Assembly: GCA_016710285.1 (NCBI GenBank)
Contig: JADJXR010000001.1
Coordinates: 2,232,001 to 2,296,000 of the forward strand
DNA length: 64,000 nucleotides
Direction of reading: 5' to 3'
Source: Chlorobiota bacterium
GTDB lineage: Bacteria > Bacteroidota > Ignavibacteria > OLB7
Below the pieces are notes generated by a model that did no database searches, was not told the origin of the DNA, and saw nothing but the letters and a program-made list of their open reading frames with translations. This document shows, in pieces, positions 37,967 through 47,512 of the stretch. The position numbers were made by a program, and so were the translations under genes. Positions within the stretch are counted from its first letter, which is position 1. Each line of letters opens with the position of its first letter.

Positions 37967-39614
37967 AGTTGATCGTTCCTGTGTATTCGGTAAAGCTGTT
38001 GTTTGCGGTGGTGCCCGTTGGTGCGTTGCCAACGGCGACGGATAGCCCGATGCTGTGCCCTTCGGCTGGCCGCCAGTTGGTGGCAATTGTTCCGTTGGCG
38101 GCGGTTCCAGCCGGCTGGAATGCCAACCCAACGGACCCGCTCATCTCCAGCGTCTCCCCCATCTGTTTGGATCCGCTGAGCGAGGCTCCGCTGGTGTAAA
38201 ACTCCCCGCCGATATTCTCCAACCGGCTGGTCCCAATTGTGGCGGTTAGGCTAAGGCCACGGGTGGGGAAGGAGAGGGTGTAAGCTGCATCGGCACTGGT
38301 GGTGGTGTATTCGGTGAACGTTGCGGTGAAGCTGTTGGCATCGCTTAGCAGGGTGTGGAGCAGCGTCAGCGTCAGGCTGTGGCCGGTGGTGCTGTCGCCC
38401 GTGGAGTAGCGCGGGCTTAGCATGAAGGAGGGGGTCTGCTGCTCCATCCGTGTGGAGTCGTTCAGCGGAAAATTCCCGGCGGATTGCTGGGTCATCAAGC
38501 TGCTAAGCTGGGCATAGACCCCGAACTCCGACGATGGACTCCAGTTCAGATCAATGCTTGGCGAAAGCCGCGTGGTGGTGGCGTTCTTCTTCCCCTGCAC
38601 GTTGTCGTGGCTCCAGCCAAAGCTGGCATTCACATTCAGCTTGCTCCCGAACGCGCTGAAATTTGGGGCGATGGTGAAGCTCTCCAAATCGTTGCTCATG
38701 TAGTAGGCCCCCATCGAGCGGTAGTCGGGGTCCACCCGGCTGTAGCTTGCCCGAACCCCGCCGCCGCCGAAGCTGTAGTTGGCCGCAACCGTCATGGCAG
38801 AATAGATGGCGGTGGAGGTGCGCGGCTGGATCACCCCCCCCAGCCCGTTGATCTCGCTGGCAATCTCAATGGTGTCCGCACGAACATCCCGTGTGTAGTC
38901 GCTAACGCCCAAATCAACGTCGAAACTCAGCCCGGGCGCAGGGGTGATGCGGGCCGCCGCGCCAAGCACAAGGTTTTCGCCTGGGAGCGTTTCCGAGCCA
39001 GCAGGCTGATTTTTCAGCGAAGCGGGGTCATCTTTTGCTTTCAGTGCAATCAGGTCAACGAAGTTCTCATCGCTCCCGAACCCGATCTTCCCGGCAAAGC
39101 CCGTCCGTTCGTAGGCCGGCTCCTGAACACCAATTTCTGCCGTGTCCTCCTCCACCGCCCGGTTGAACCGCCCGTTCATAAAGGCAAAGCGGAATTTTCC
39201 CGGGTTCAGCTCAATCCCCGCCCCCAAGAACTGATGCCCGGCCAGGGTGTACTGGCTTAGGGTCATGCTGCGGTAGCCCAGGTGTGCGGTTGCCCACCCG
39301 TAGCGGGGGCTAACGCCAAATTGGTTAAAGGGCTGACTGAAGCCCCGTTCTTGATCCCCATACACAAAGGAGAAGGGGAGCTGAAGGTCGTAGAAATTGA
39401 AGTTGATGTTCCCGGTAAGGGTGTAGCCGAACGGTTTGCGGCGTTCCTCGATCCCTTCCGCGCCGTAGGCAACGCCCCGCGCCCCCACCGATCCGCTGAT
39501 CTTGACCGGGCTTTCGGTCCCGACTTTCTCCAGGTCCTGCGCCGCTGCGGTTCCAGCTATCAGCAGCAGAAGCAGAAGTTGGCAGATGATTACTCTATTG
39601 AAACTGGTCTTCAT
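37950..39614 (-). CDS. Outer-membrane beta-barrel protein
   Basis: 554 aa from the ATG at 39614 with a signal peptide (MKTSFNRVIICQLLLLLLIA to TAAAQ). The rest is a continuous series of amphipathic strands (FGYTLTGNINFNFYDLQLPF, NLVLGAAARITPAPGLSFDV, MTVAANYSFGGGGVRASYS, HSLTLTLLHTLLSDANSFTA), ending TEYTGTINYAYNF with the terminal Phe of a barrel. By length and strand count it may have 20 or more strands. Its stop overlaps the candidate start of the giant-protein gene, suggesting translational coupling. A role as outer-membrane anchor or channel for the giant protein is inference. Confidence 0.75.
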   Translation of the reverse strand: MKTSFNRVIICQLLLLLLIAGTAAAQDLEKVGTESPVKISGSVGARGVAYGAEGIEERRKPFGYTLTGNINFNFYDLQLPFSFVYGDQERGFSQPFNQFGVSPRYGWATAHLGYRSMTLSQYTLAGHQFLGAGIELNPGKFRFAFMNGRFNRAVEEDTAEIGVQEPAYERTGFAGKIGFGSDENFVDLIALKAKDDPASLKNQPAGSETLPGENLVLGAAARITPAPGLSFDVDLGVSDYTRDVRADTIEIASEINGLGGVIQPRTSTAIYSAMTVAANYSFGGGGVRASYSRVDPDYRSMGAYYMSNDLESFTIAPNFSAFGSKLNVNASFGWSHDNVQGKKNATTTRLSPSIDLNWSPSSEFGVYAQLSSLMTQQSAGNFPLNDSTRMEQQTPSFMLSPRYSTGDSTTGHSLTLTLLHTLLSDANSFTATFTEYTTTSADAAYTLSFPTRGLSLTATIGTSRLENIGGEFYTSGASLSGSKQMGETLEMSGSVGLAFQPAGTAANGTIATNWRPAEGHSIGLSVAVGNAPTGTTANNSFTEYTGTINYAYNF

Positions 39615-39820
39615 TGTGACACCTTAATGAGCTTGTGCGGTGCCGAGCGCAGCGCACAGAAATCAAGGTATCCGCCACCGGCCACACGAAGCGATTGAAC
39701 CGGCCACAGTTGCCAAACAGGAGAAAAAAAAAGTTGGTGATGGTGAGTTGGTGATGGAGGGAGGGTGAAAACTGATGTAGGAAAGAGGAAGATCTATCTA
39801 AGAAGTCTATCTAAACAGAG

Positions 39821-39863
39821 CACGCTGGCACGGGGCGGCGATACCGCTCTGTGTGCCAGCGTG
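39821..39863 (-). terminator. Hairpin downstream of the TonB-like receptor gene
   Basis: An 11-bp perfect outer stem (CACGCTGGCAC / GTGCCAGCGTG) with a partly paired interior lies 34 bases after the stop at 39897. The T-tract on the - strand is weak. Confidence 0.5.
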
Positions 39864-39896
39864 GCAATGTTGACGTTCAATCTAACCGGCGATTCT

Positions 39897-42410
39897 TTAC
39901 CCCCCCTGCCCCGATCCACCACCTCCGCCGCTGTTGCCACCGCCACCGCCGCTCCCTTTGGTTTCGCTCTTCTCCTTTTGGTGCGACTCCAAGCGGGGAA
40001 TGGTCCCGAAGTTGTAGCTGATGCTTATCCCCACCGAGCGGGATTCCCATTTGCTCTCCGTGTCGGTGTAGAATTCTGGCGTGCTGTAGGTGTTCTGCCA
40101 TTTCTGCAAATTCAATGGGTCGTTCAGCCGCAGGGAGATGGTCAGCTTCTTGTCCAGCAGGTGTTGCTGCAACGAGGCATTCCAGAAAATCATGTTTGAT
40201 GGTTTCTGGCCGCCAACCGTTGCGGGGTTCCGGAAGTAGAGGCTGTTGCTAAGGGTCAATCCCTCCATCAGCGTGGCGGTTAGCCAAAGGTTCCCGCTGT
40301 TTCCGATTGCCGAGCTGTACAAATCCCCGGGGATCGCGCTTCCGCGGTTCACTTGCTGGTAGATATTCCCCGATGCCCGCACGTTCAGCCACTCCCACGG
40401 GCGCACCGAAACGGAAGCATCCGCCCCCACCGAATAGGACCCGTTGAAATTAGCGTAGCTGCTAGAGTTCACCCCATTAATCAGCTGCTGGCTGCTTTCG
40501 ATTGTGCCGCTGGTGGTGGAGTAATATGGGGCGAACGTCACCATGTTTCCCATCCCCCAGAAGGTGCTGTAGCTTAGCTCAAGGTTGTTGCTGAACTCCG
40601 GCTGAAGGTCAGGATTGCCGCTGAACTCCGAAAGATCATTCCAGCGGAATTTGGTCGGGTTCAGCGCGTCAATGTCGGGCAGGGCGACGCTGCGGCGGTA
40701 GCTGAAGGTTAGGCTGTTCTGCTGGTCCATGTTCCACGCAAGCGACCCGCTGGGGAACAGGTTGGTGTAGCTGCGGGAGATCAGTTCCTCCCCCGATTCA
40801 TACTTGGCCGAGACGATGGCGTGTTCCACCCGGAACCCTGCCTGCATCGTGAATTTTTCCGAGAGAACAACCGCGCCGTTTCCGTACAAAGCGTAGATGC
40901 TGTTGCGGGGCAAGTAATGGTTGGTTTGGGCTGTGTCGCGGGTGAACTCGCCGGTGGTGTGGTTCAGGGTTTCCACCACGGTGTTGTTGTCCAGGAAGTT
41001 CAGCTCATTCTTCACCCCTGCCGTCAGCTTGAACGATTCGCTGATCGGGTTCTCGTAATCAATATTGCTGATGATGGTGGAGTTTGAGCGGTCGGATTCG
41101 TTATTCCGCGCCGTGCTCCGCAGGGAGTCAAGAAGACCGTTGGTGCGGAAAAAACGGCTAACGTAGCGGTTATTGCCCTTGTATCCATTGCCGTCGTAGC
41201 CAACGTTCAGCTCCAATGTATGGTCCGGAGCAAGGGTGTGTTTGTACAACAGCGAGCCGCTGTTGTATCCGCCCGAGTTGCCATCGTCGCTGTTTGCAAA
41301 GCTGGTGTCGAAGAACCGGCCAACCACCGCATCGCTGGCGTTGAAGTAGGTGTTTGCTCCGTTCGAAGTGTATTCCGACCCCCATCCGTTCAGGTTGAAG
41401 GAGAGGGAGAAGAGATCGGACTCCGTGAGCTTGTAATCAATCTGGCCGTAGCCGTAGTAGGAGCTGGAGGAGGATTCGGAATTCCCCCCGCCTTGAATCT
41501 TCCGTTCGTTGCTGTCCAGATAATTTATGCGGAGTGTTGTGTGGCTGCTGGTGTTCGGGCCGTAGTATCCGCCGCCGCTTAGCGAGGCGTTCACCGTGCT
41601 GCTGTTGTAGAACAGCCCTGCGCCGCCGTTCAGCCCGCCTTTGGTATCCGCGCCGCCGTTGACGTTCCCCCCCACCATATCGCTCAGCGTCCGGCGGGTG
41701 ACGATGTTGATGATCCCCCCTTGATCCTTCGCGTCGAATTTTGCCCCGGGGTTGGTGCGTATCTCAATATCCTTCACCATGCTTGCCGGTAGCGATTGCA
41801 GGAATTTGTTCCGTTGGTCGGCGGGCATTGTCAGCGGGCGGTCGTTCATCATAATCGTGATGTTCTCGCTCCCCCGCAGAAAAATCTTCCCGTCTTGATC
41901 CACTTGGATGGATGGAACCTGGCCCAGCAGTTCGCTGACGTTGGTGGCGGTGAAGTTCGGGTTGTTCTCAACGGTGTGGACTGTTTTGTCGGCCATTACT
42001 ATCACTTGCGGGCGTTCGGCAGTAACCTTCACCTCATCTTGCTGAAGCGTGCGCGGTTGCAGCGTGATGGTGGCAAGTTCCAGCAATGGTTTCTCCACGG
42101 TCAGCGTCACCGGCGAAAGGACGTAGGGGGCGTAGCCGGTGTAGCGAGCCTCCAGCGTGTACGGTTTCCCAATCGCCACCTGTTGGATGGTGAAGGTGCC
42201 ATCGCCGTCGGTAAGGTCGCCAATCGGTTTTGCGGTGGTGTCGGAAGCGTCGCGCAGCAGGATTGTGGCGGCTTTCAGCGGCTTGCCGGTTGCCCCATCG
42301 GTCACGATTCCCGTCACCGTTCCGGTGGTTTGGGCCGCAGCAACCGCGGGCAGCAGCAGCAACGCCAGGAAGCTGCAACGGAAGCGAACATGGGAGAGAA
42401 AAGCGTGCAT
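39897..42410 (-). CDS. TonB-dependent-receptor-like outer-membrane protein (carboxypeptidase-regulatory domain, plug, barrel)
   Basis: 837 aa from the ATG at 42410. The signal peptide ends LLLPAVAAAQ. Residues about 27-115 form a carboxypeptidase-regulatory-like Ig domain (GTVTGIVTDGATGKPLKAAT). A plug domain follows (TATNVSELLGQVPSIQVDQD, ending DQGGIINIVTRR), then a long barrel of the OMP_b-brl_3 type (TLRINYLDSNERKI, RVEHAIVSAKYESGE, SLAWNMDQQNSLTFSYRRS). Unusually, after the last strands (RSVGISISYNFGTIPR) there is a 25-residue charged and Gly/Ser-rich tail. Such receptors import or display ligands at the outer membrane; the ligand is unknown. It is a single gene. Confidence 0.85.
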   Translation of the reverse strand: MHAFLSHVRFRCSFLALLLLPAVAAAQTTGTVTGIVTDGATGKPLKAATILLRDASDTTAKPIGDLTDGDGTFTIQQVAIGKPYTLEARYTGYAPYVLSPVTLTVEKPLLELATITLQPRTLQQDEVKVTAERPQVIVMADKTVHTVENNPNFTATNVSELLGQVPSIQVDQDGKIFLRGSENITIMMNDRPLTMPADQRNKFLQSLPASMVKDIEIRTNPGAKFDAKDQGGIINIVTRRTLSDMVGGNVNGGADTKGGLNGGAGLFYNSSTVNASLSGGGYYGPNTSSHTTLRINYLDSNERKIQGGGNSESSSSSYYGYGQIDYKLTESDLFSLSFNLNGWGSEYTSNGANTYFNASDAVVGRFFDTSFANSDDGNSGGYNSGSLLYKHTLAPDHTLELNVGYDGNGYKGNNRYVSRFFRTNGLLDSLRSTARNNESDRSNSTIISNIDYENPISESFKLTAGVKNELNFLDNNTVVETLNHTTGEFTRDTAQTNHYLPRNSIYALYGNGAVVLSEKFTMQAGFRVEHAIVSAKYESGEELISRSYTNLFPSGSLAWNMDQQNSLTFSYRRSVALPDIDALNPTKFRWNDLSEFSGNPDLQPEFSNNLELSYSTFWGMGNMVTFAPYYSTTSGTIESSQQLINGVNSSSYANFNGSYSVGADASVSVRPWEWLNVRASGNIYQQVNRGSAIPGDLYSSAIGNSGNLWLTATLMEGLTLSNSLYFRNPATVGGQKPSNMIFWNASLQQHLLDKKLTISLRLNDPLNLQKWQNTYSTPEFYTDTESKWESRSVGISISYNFGTIPRLESHQKEKSETKGSGGGGGNSGGGGGSGQGG

Positions 42411-42864
42411 AGTCAGGCAGTATAGAAGATGATTTTTTTTGGAAAGAGCGCGCCGCCAGAACGGAGAGCGTAGATGGAGAGTTGCGGGAAGAGCCTTGTC
42501 TTTTTATGGAGCAACGAACTCTTACCACGGAAATGACGCAGATTCCCCAAAAAGAATCACTCCGCAATAAAGAAAGGCAATTTTGGAGAAAAGGGAAGTG
42601 GGGTTGGCAAAGGCGCGATGGGGCGGAAGGGAAGCGATGGAAGCCTGTTCGCCAGCCGTAAACCGCTGCTTGGTTGCCCGGCCCGACCCGGCGTTCCGTC
42701 CGGCTGTCCATTTCTTGTTTCCGATCTTTCTTTGGAAGTCACGGGGTCGCGGGAATATATTCCGCCCGGCTGGGTTTCGGCGTGCCGTCATCCGGTGTGA
42801 TTGTTCGCCTTTCATTCTTCCCTTTTCGTCAACCGTTCATCAGTTTCAGATAGGAGCAACGTAC
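42411..42864. other. Divergent intergenic region
   Basis: 454 bases between the receptor gene (-) and the SPT-GNAT gene (+). The frame of the latter is open upstream to 42583, but that part shows no homology. The region should hold both promoters. The only element I can name is the ribosome binding site AGGAG at 42852-42856, eight bases before the TTG at 42865. Confidence 0.5.
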
Positions 42865-45288
42865 TTGGCAGACATCTTCCAAAAGTGCCGTGATTTCACC
42901 CGTGCCGATGATGTGAAAGAAGCGGGATATTACCCGTACTTCCGCCCAATCGAAGTGAACGAGGGGCCAGTGGTCCGTATCGAAGGGCGTGAGGTCATCA
43001 TGGCCGGATCAAATAATTACTTGGGATTGACCGCCGATCCCCGCGTAAAAGAAGCCGCCATTAAAGCGGTGGAACAGTTCGGAACCGGTTGCTCCGGATC
43101 GCGCTATCTAACCGGCACGCTTCGGCTGCATGAGGAGATGGAGACCGAGCTTGCGGACTTCATGGGGAAGGAGGCGTGCCTTCTGTTCTCCACCGGCTAC
43201 CAAACCGCCCAGGGGGTGATCCCCACGCTGGTCAACCGTGGCGATTACGTCCTGAGCGACAAGGACAACCACGCCTGCATCGTTGCCGGCAACCTGATGG
43301 CCAAAGGGGCTTTTGGCGACGTTGTTCGCTACAAGCATAACGATATGGGCGACCTTGAACGCCAGCTTGCCCGGCTTCCGGAATCCGCCGGAAAACTGAT
43401 CGTCACCGATGGCGTGTTCTCCACCTCGGGTGAGATTGTTGATCTCCCACAGATGAACAAGCTGGCCAAGCAATACGGCGCACGCATCATGGTGGACGAT
43501 GCCCACTCGCTGGGGGTGATTGGCGAAGCAGGGCGCGGAACCGCCAGCTACTTCGGGCTGGATGATGAGATTGAGATGACGATGGGGACCTTCAGCAAAT
43601 CGCTGGCATCGCTGGGGGGATGGGTGGTGGGCGAGGAGCGGGTGATTAACTACATCAAACACACGTCGCCAGCCCTGATCTTCTCCGCATCGCCAACCCC
43701 TGCCTCCGTTGCTGCCGCGCTGACCGCGCTCCGCATCATGCGGGCCGAGCCGCACCGGATTGACCAACTGATTGACAACGCCAACTACCTCCGCAATGGC
43801 TTCCAGCAGTCGGGGTTCCGGATTATTGAATCCAAGACCGGCGTGATCCCGGTGATTATTGGCGACGACACCCTCACCTTCATCTTCTGGCGGCGGCTGT
43901 ACGATGCCGGCGTGTTCGTCAATGCCTTCATCTCTCCCGGGGTGATGCCCGGATTGCAGATGATGCGCACCTCCGTAATGGCCACCCACGAGAAACACCA
44001 CCTGGATCGTATCCTTGAGCTGTTCGAAGATATTGGGACCGAGATGGGATTGCTGGAACGCGAAACCGGAGCCGTTGCTGCCGAGCAAACCGCTGCCGCC
44101 GCAACCACAGAAACCGCAATCACAGAAATGGGAACCGGCGAACTGCCAACCAGCGGGACCGTCCGGCTGCGGCCAATGAACAGCCGGAAGGAACGCCAGG
44201 AGTTCATCCGCATGGTGTGGGGCCTGTACGGCGACGACCCCAACTGGACCCCGCCGGTGGAGATGGACAGAATGCGGCTGATTGATGTGGAGAAAAATCC
44301 ATTCTACAAACACGCGCGGTTGCAGCTGTGGCTTGCAGTGAAGGATGGGAAAACCGTTGGCCGGATTGGTGCAATCACCAACGGCAACCACAACCGCACC
44401 CATAACGACAACGTTGGGTTTATCGGGTTCTTCGAGGCGATTAACGACCAGGACGTTGCCAACACCCTTATCAACGCCGCAACCGCCTGGCTGCGGGAAA
44501 AAGGGATGACCGAAATCCGCGGCCCCGTCTCCCCCTCGATGAACGACGAGTGCGGGATGCTGGTGGAAGGCTTCGGCCAATCGGCGGCGGTGCAAATGCC
44601 GTACAACCCGCCGTTCTACCCAACATTGTGGGAGAACGCAGGCTTCAGCAAAGCAAAGGATTTGATGGCCTGGGAACTGAATTACCCCACCAGCTTAACC
44701 GACAAAATGCGCCGCGTCACCGATCTTCTTCGCCAGCGCGGAAGCATCACCGTGCGGTCGCTTCAGATGAAGAATTTTGCTGCCGAAGTTGAGCGGCTGA
44801 AGAAGATCTACAATGAAGCCTGGGAGCTAAACTGGGGCTTTGTTCCGATGACCGACGAGGAGATGAACCTGATGGCCTACGAGATGAAGCAGATTGCCGA
44901 CCCAGACCTTGTGCTGTTTGCCGAGAAGGATGGGAAAGCGGTCGGGTTCGCGCTGGCCCTTCCCGACATCACCCAGGCGTTCCGCGCCGGAAGCACAATC
45001 CCGCCAGGGGCAAAAAACCTCCCAACGGCCATTATGAACCTGATGACCAAAAAGAAAAAGATCAACCAGTTGCGGGTGATTATTCTTGGGGTGCTGCCGG
45101 AGTATCAGGGGAAAGGGGTGGATGCGCTGATCTACCGCGAGATTATGGAACGCGCCCACCGCAAAGGGATTGACCGCGGCGAAGCATCGTGGGTGCTGGA
45201 AGACAACACCATGATGAACCGCGCCGCCGAAGGGATGAACGCACACGTCACCAAAAAGTACCGCGTGTATCAGAAGCAGATTGGCTGA
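42865..45288 (+). CDS. Fusion of AONS/serine palmitoyltransferase-type PLP enzyme and GNAT acyltransferase-like domains
   Basis: 807 aa from a TTG at 42865, chosen for the AGGAG eight bases upstream and because homology begins at once ([20 protein letters not shown]). Residues 1-405 are an alpha-oxoamine synthase: [40 protein letters not shown], the cofactor aspartate in [17 protein letters not shown], and the PLP lysine at about 245 in [12 protein letters not shown]. After a linker rich in Ala/Thr/Glu, residues about 431-807 are two GNAT-like halves ([20 protein letters not shown]; later [20 protein letters not shown] with the acyl-CoA loop pattern). The first part suggests condensation of serine with acyl-CoA in sphingolipid synthesis, though other AONS reactions are possible. 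A bacterial ceramide synthase is GNAT-like, so the fusion could perform two steps (inference). Confidence 0.8.
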   Translation: MADIFQKCRDFTRADDVKEAGYYPYFRPIEVNEGPVVRIEGREVIMAGSNNYLGLTADPRVKEAAIKAVEQFGTGCSGSRYLTGTLRLHEEMETELADFMGKEACLLFSTGYQTAQGVIPTLVNRGDYVLSDKDNHACIVAGNLMAKGAFGDVVRYKHNDMGDLERQLARLPESAGKLIVTDGVFSTSGEIVDLPQMNKLAKQYGARIMVDDAHSLGVIGEAGRGTASYFGLDDEIEMTMGTFSKSLASLGGWVVGEERVINYIKHTSPALIFSASPTPASVAAALTALRIMRAEPHRIDQLIDNANYLRNGFQQSGFRIIESKTGVIPVIIGDDTLTFIFWRRLYDAGVFVNAFISPGVMPGLQMMRTSVMATHEKHHLDRILELFEDIGTEMGLLERETGAVAAEQTAAAATTETAITEMGTGELPTSGTVRLRPMNSRKERQEFIRMVWGLYGDDPNWTPPVEMDRMRLIDVEKNPFYKHARLQLWLAVKDGKTVGRIGAITNGNHNRTHNDNVGFIGFFEAINDQDVANTLINAATAWLREKGMTEIRGPVSPSMNDECGMLVEGFGQSAAVQMPYNPPFYPTLWENAGFSKAKDLMAWELNYPTSLTDKMRRVTDLLRQRGSITVRSLQMKNFAAEVERLKKIYNEAWELNWGFVPMTDEEMNLMAYEMKQIADPDLVLFAEKDGKAVGFALALPDITQAFRAGSTIPPGAKNLPTAIMNLMTKKKKINQLRVIILGVLPEYQGKGVDALIYREIMERAHRKGIDRGEASWVLEDNTMMNRAAEGMNAHVTKKYRVYQKQIG

Positions 45289-45327
45289 GCGTAGAAAGAA
45301 GAAGAGAGCCAAAACGCCAATTCAGAA

Positions 45328-45371
45328 CAAGCCGTGTGGAGCGCATTGCGTGCCGCACGGCTTGCTTGTTT
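45328..45371. terminator. Terminator between convergent genes
   Basis: A 9-bp outer stem (CAAGCCGTG / CACGGCTTG) with further pairing inside is followed by CTTGTTT on the + strand. It lies between the SPT-GNAT gene and the convergent kinase gene ending at 45370. Confidence 0.55.
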
Positions 45372-46479
45372 ACCGGCCTGGGGTTTCTTGCCGCGCTGGA
45401 ATCGCAATCGTTGCGCGCGCGCCACCTTCTGGGCGGTTGGCCAGCGTTAGCGTTCCTTCGGGGCCGTACAGCTGCCGCAATCGTTCGCGCGTGTTTCCCA
45501 ACCCGATCCCTTCGTGCTGGTTCCCTTCGGCCATTCCCGGCCCGTTGTCGTCAACCGTCAGGATCAGCTGGGCGTTCTGTTGCTTGGCGGCAATGGTGAT
45601 TTCCCCGGGCGTTGTTTGCTTGGCCGTGCCGTGGCGGATGGCGTTCTCCACAATCGGCTGAAGGATCAGCCGCGGGACCAAAAGCTGATGGAGTTCCGTG
45701 GGAATCCGTTGCTCGATCGTCAGCCGGTCATGGAATCGGGTGCGCTGGATTTCCAAGTATCCATCCAGGAATTCCAACTCCTCGGCCAGCGCAATCTCCT
45801 GCGCCCCGTTGCTGTCCAGCGACTGGCGCAGAAGGTCGCTTAGCCGCGCAATCATCCGCCGCGCTGCGGGGACATCTTGCGACATCAATGCGGAGATCAT
45901 GTGAAGGGTGTTGAAAAGAAAATGCGGGTGAAGCTGGTTCCGAAGTGCCTCCAGCCGTGCCTCGGCCAGGTTCCGTTCAAGCTGCCAGGCCCGAAGCTCG
46001 CGCTGGCGTGCTTCGCGGTAGTAGCCCAAAGCGTGATACGCCGTCACCGACACGCCGTAGATGCTGAAGGCGATAGCGAACGAGCGGGTGAAGCCCAGCT
46101 CCAATCGTTCCCACAACGCCATTTCTGCCGGGGCAAGGCTGATGCCAGAAATTTGGGTTGCGATCACAAACAGGACCAGCGTCACCGCCGCAAACGCCGC
46201 ACCAACCGGAAGGTGAAGCAGAAGGTTCCGCAGCCAGCGCGGACCGGAAACCGGGCAACGCCGCGTGAACGCAAACACCAACGGCAGCACCCCGCCCCAA
46301 ATGGCCCAGACGAACGACTCGCGCCAGAACCAAAACCACCAACTCATCTCCCGCTCGGTCCCCAGAAGGTTGATGTAGTTCTGCGTGGCAAACAAAATGG
46401 TTGGGAACAGCAGCGAAGCGCACCAGATTGCAATCCGGCGCGGCGTGATTGGTCCAGAATGGGAAGGAACAGTGTTCAT
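45370..46479 (-). CDS. LytS/YehU-type sensor histidine kinase
   Basis: 369 aa from the ATG at 46479; a TTG further upstream at 46533 is less likely. Four hydrophobic segments in the first 150 residues (IAIWCASLLFPTILFATQ, ESFVWAIWGGVLPLVFAF, LPVGAAFAAVTLVLFVIAT, FAIAFSIYGVSVTAYHALG) form the sensor. A short coiled coil leads to the His_kinase domain with RNQLHPHFLFNTLHMIS, where the first His of HPHF is the phospho-acceptor. The ATPase domain has VPRLILQPIVENAIRHG and LTVDDNGPGMAEG with GIGLGNTRERL. The usual LytTR response regulator is not adjacent, so the partner is unknown. Confidence 0.85.
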   Translation of the reverse strand: MNTVPSHSGPITPRRIAIWCASLLFPTILFATQNYINLLGTEREMSWWFWFWRESFVWAIWGGVLPLVFAFTRRCPVSGPRWLRNLLLHLPVGAAFAAVTLVLFVIATQISGISLAPAEMALWERLELGFTRSFAIAFSIYGVSVTAYHALGYYREARQRELRAWQLERNLAEARLEALRNQLHPHFLFNTLHMISALMSQDVPAARRMIARLSDLLRQSLDSNGAQEIALAEELEFLDGYLEIQRTRFHDRLTIEQRIPTELHQLLVPRLILQPIVENAIRHGTAKQTTPGEITIAAKQQNAQLILTVDDNGPGMAEGNQHEGIGLGNTRERLRQLYGPEGTLTLANRPEGGARATIAIPARQETPGR

Positions 46480-46762
46480 CAGGAAATGAAAGAGCAGAAA
46501 GGGAGCAGCACTTGGCGCAATCGCCGACGGCAATATGCCACGCCGGGTTGCGGTTGGCCGCCCCTTGCGGCATTACTTCCCCCCGCTGGGGAATCAATCC
46601 GGCCTCCGCAAGGAACCGTAGTTGATCTTGCAGAAATCCACGGAAAGAATCTCCGCTGGAAGCCATTTCGCGAGGGGCATAGTTTCAACTTCCGGTTGAC
46701 CTTGTATCTTCGCCCCCCGTTATCATCATTTCCAACAACACATTCCACAGGAACAGACCGAG

Positions 46763-47473
46763 ATGCGATTCTTGTACATCTTCCCCCATCCCGATGATGA
46801 GTCGTTCGGGCCGGCGGCACCAATGGCGCAGCAGCTGCGCAACGGCCACGAAGTCCACCTGCTGACGCTGACCAAAGGGGGCGCAACCAAAGTGCGCCAC
46901 ACGCTGGGGCTAAGCATCGAAGAAATGGGAGAGGTTCGCTTCGGCGAGATGCTGGAGGTGGAGAAAACGTTGGGGCTAACCAGCATGACGGTGCTGGACC
47001 TTCCCGACAGCGGATTGAAGGAGATGGACCCGCGCGAGATTGAGAGCGTTGTTGCCCAGCATATCCAGCGGCTGCAACCGAACATCATCGTTTCCTATCC
47101 GGTGCATGGAATCAGTGGGTTCGAGGATCACCTGGTGATGCACGCCGTCGCCAAGCGCGTGTTTCTTGAGCTTCGCCAGCAAGGAGCCGATTACCTGAAA
47201 CGGCTGGCATTCTACACGCTTGGCCCGGCCAACACTGATATCGAAGCCAGCATCTTCCCCCTAAAACGCTCCAAGATTGAGGAGATTGATTGCATTGTTG
47301 AAGTCTCCGAAGAAGATGCCGAGCAGATGCGGAAAGCCTTACGCTGCTACGTCTCCTATGCCGAAGTTATCGCCAAATCGAAGGTGATGGAAGTGGCCAA
47401 CGCCACCCATTACTTTGAATTTTACCAGGAGCAATTCCAACCGCCGGTGGCCGATGTTGCGGCTGGGCTGTAG
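46763..47473 (+). CDS. PIG-L family deacetylase (LmbE-like)
   Basis: 236 aa with the zinc motif FPHPDDES at residues 7-14, followed by the family sequence (HEVHLLTLTKGGATKVRH) and the distal histidine in GISGFEDHLVMHAVAKR. Family members remove N-acetyl groups from N-acetylglucosamine-type compounds, for example in bacillithiol or mycothiol synthesis; the substrate here cannot be assigned. No signal peptide. It is followed after 39 bases by the EamA transporter gene, probably on the same transcript. Confidence 0.85.
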   Translation: MRFLYIFPHPDDESFGPAAPMAQQLRNGHEVHLLTLTKGGATKVRHTLGLSIEEMGEVRFGEMLEVEKTLGLTSMTVLDLPDSGLKEMDPREIESVVAQHIQRLQPNIIVSYPVHGISGFEDHLVMHAVAKRVFLELRQQGADYLKRLAFYTLGPANTDIEASIFPLKRSKIEEIDCIVEVSEEDAEQMRKALRCYVSYAEVIAKSKVMEVANATHYFEFYQEQFQPPVADVAAGL

Positions 47474-47512
47474 GGGGTGCTGGGCATCAATCAATCCACC
47501 GGAAAACCTTCC

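Noticed and set aside
43108..44595. A 495-codon frame on the - strand
   Set aside because: Antisense to the SPT-GNAT fusion, which has clear catalytic motifs.
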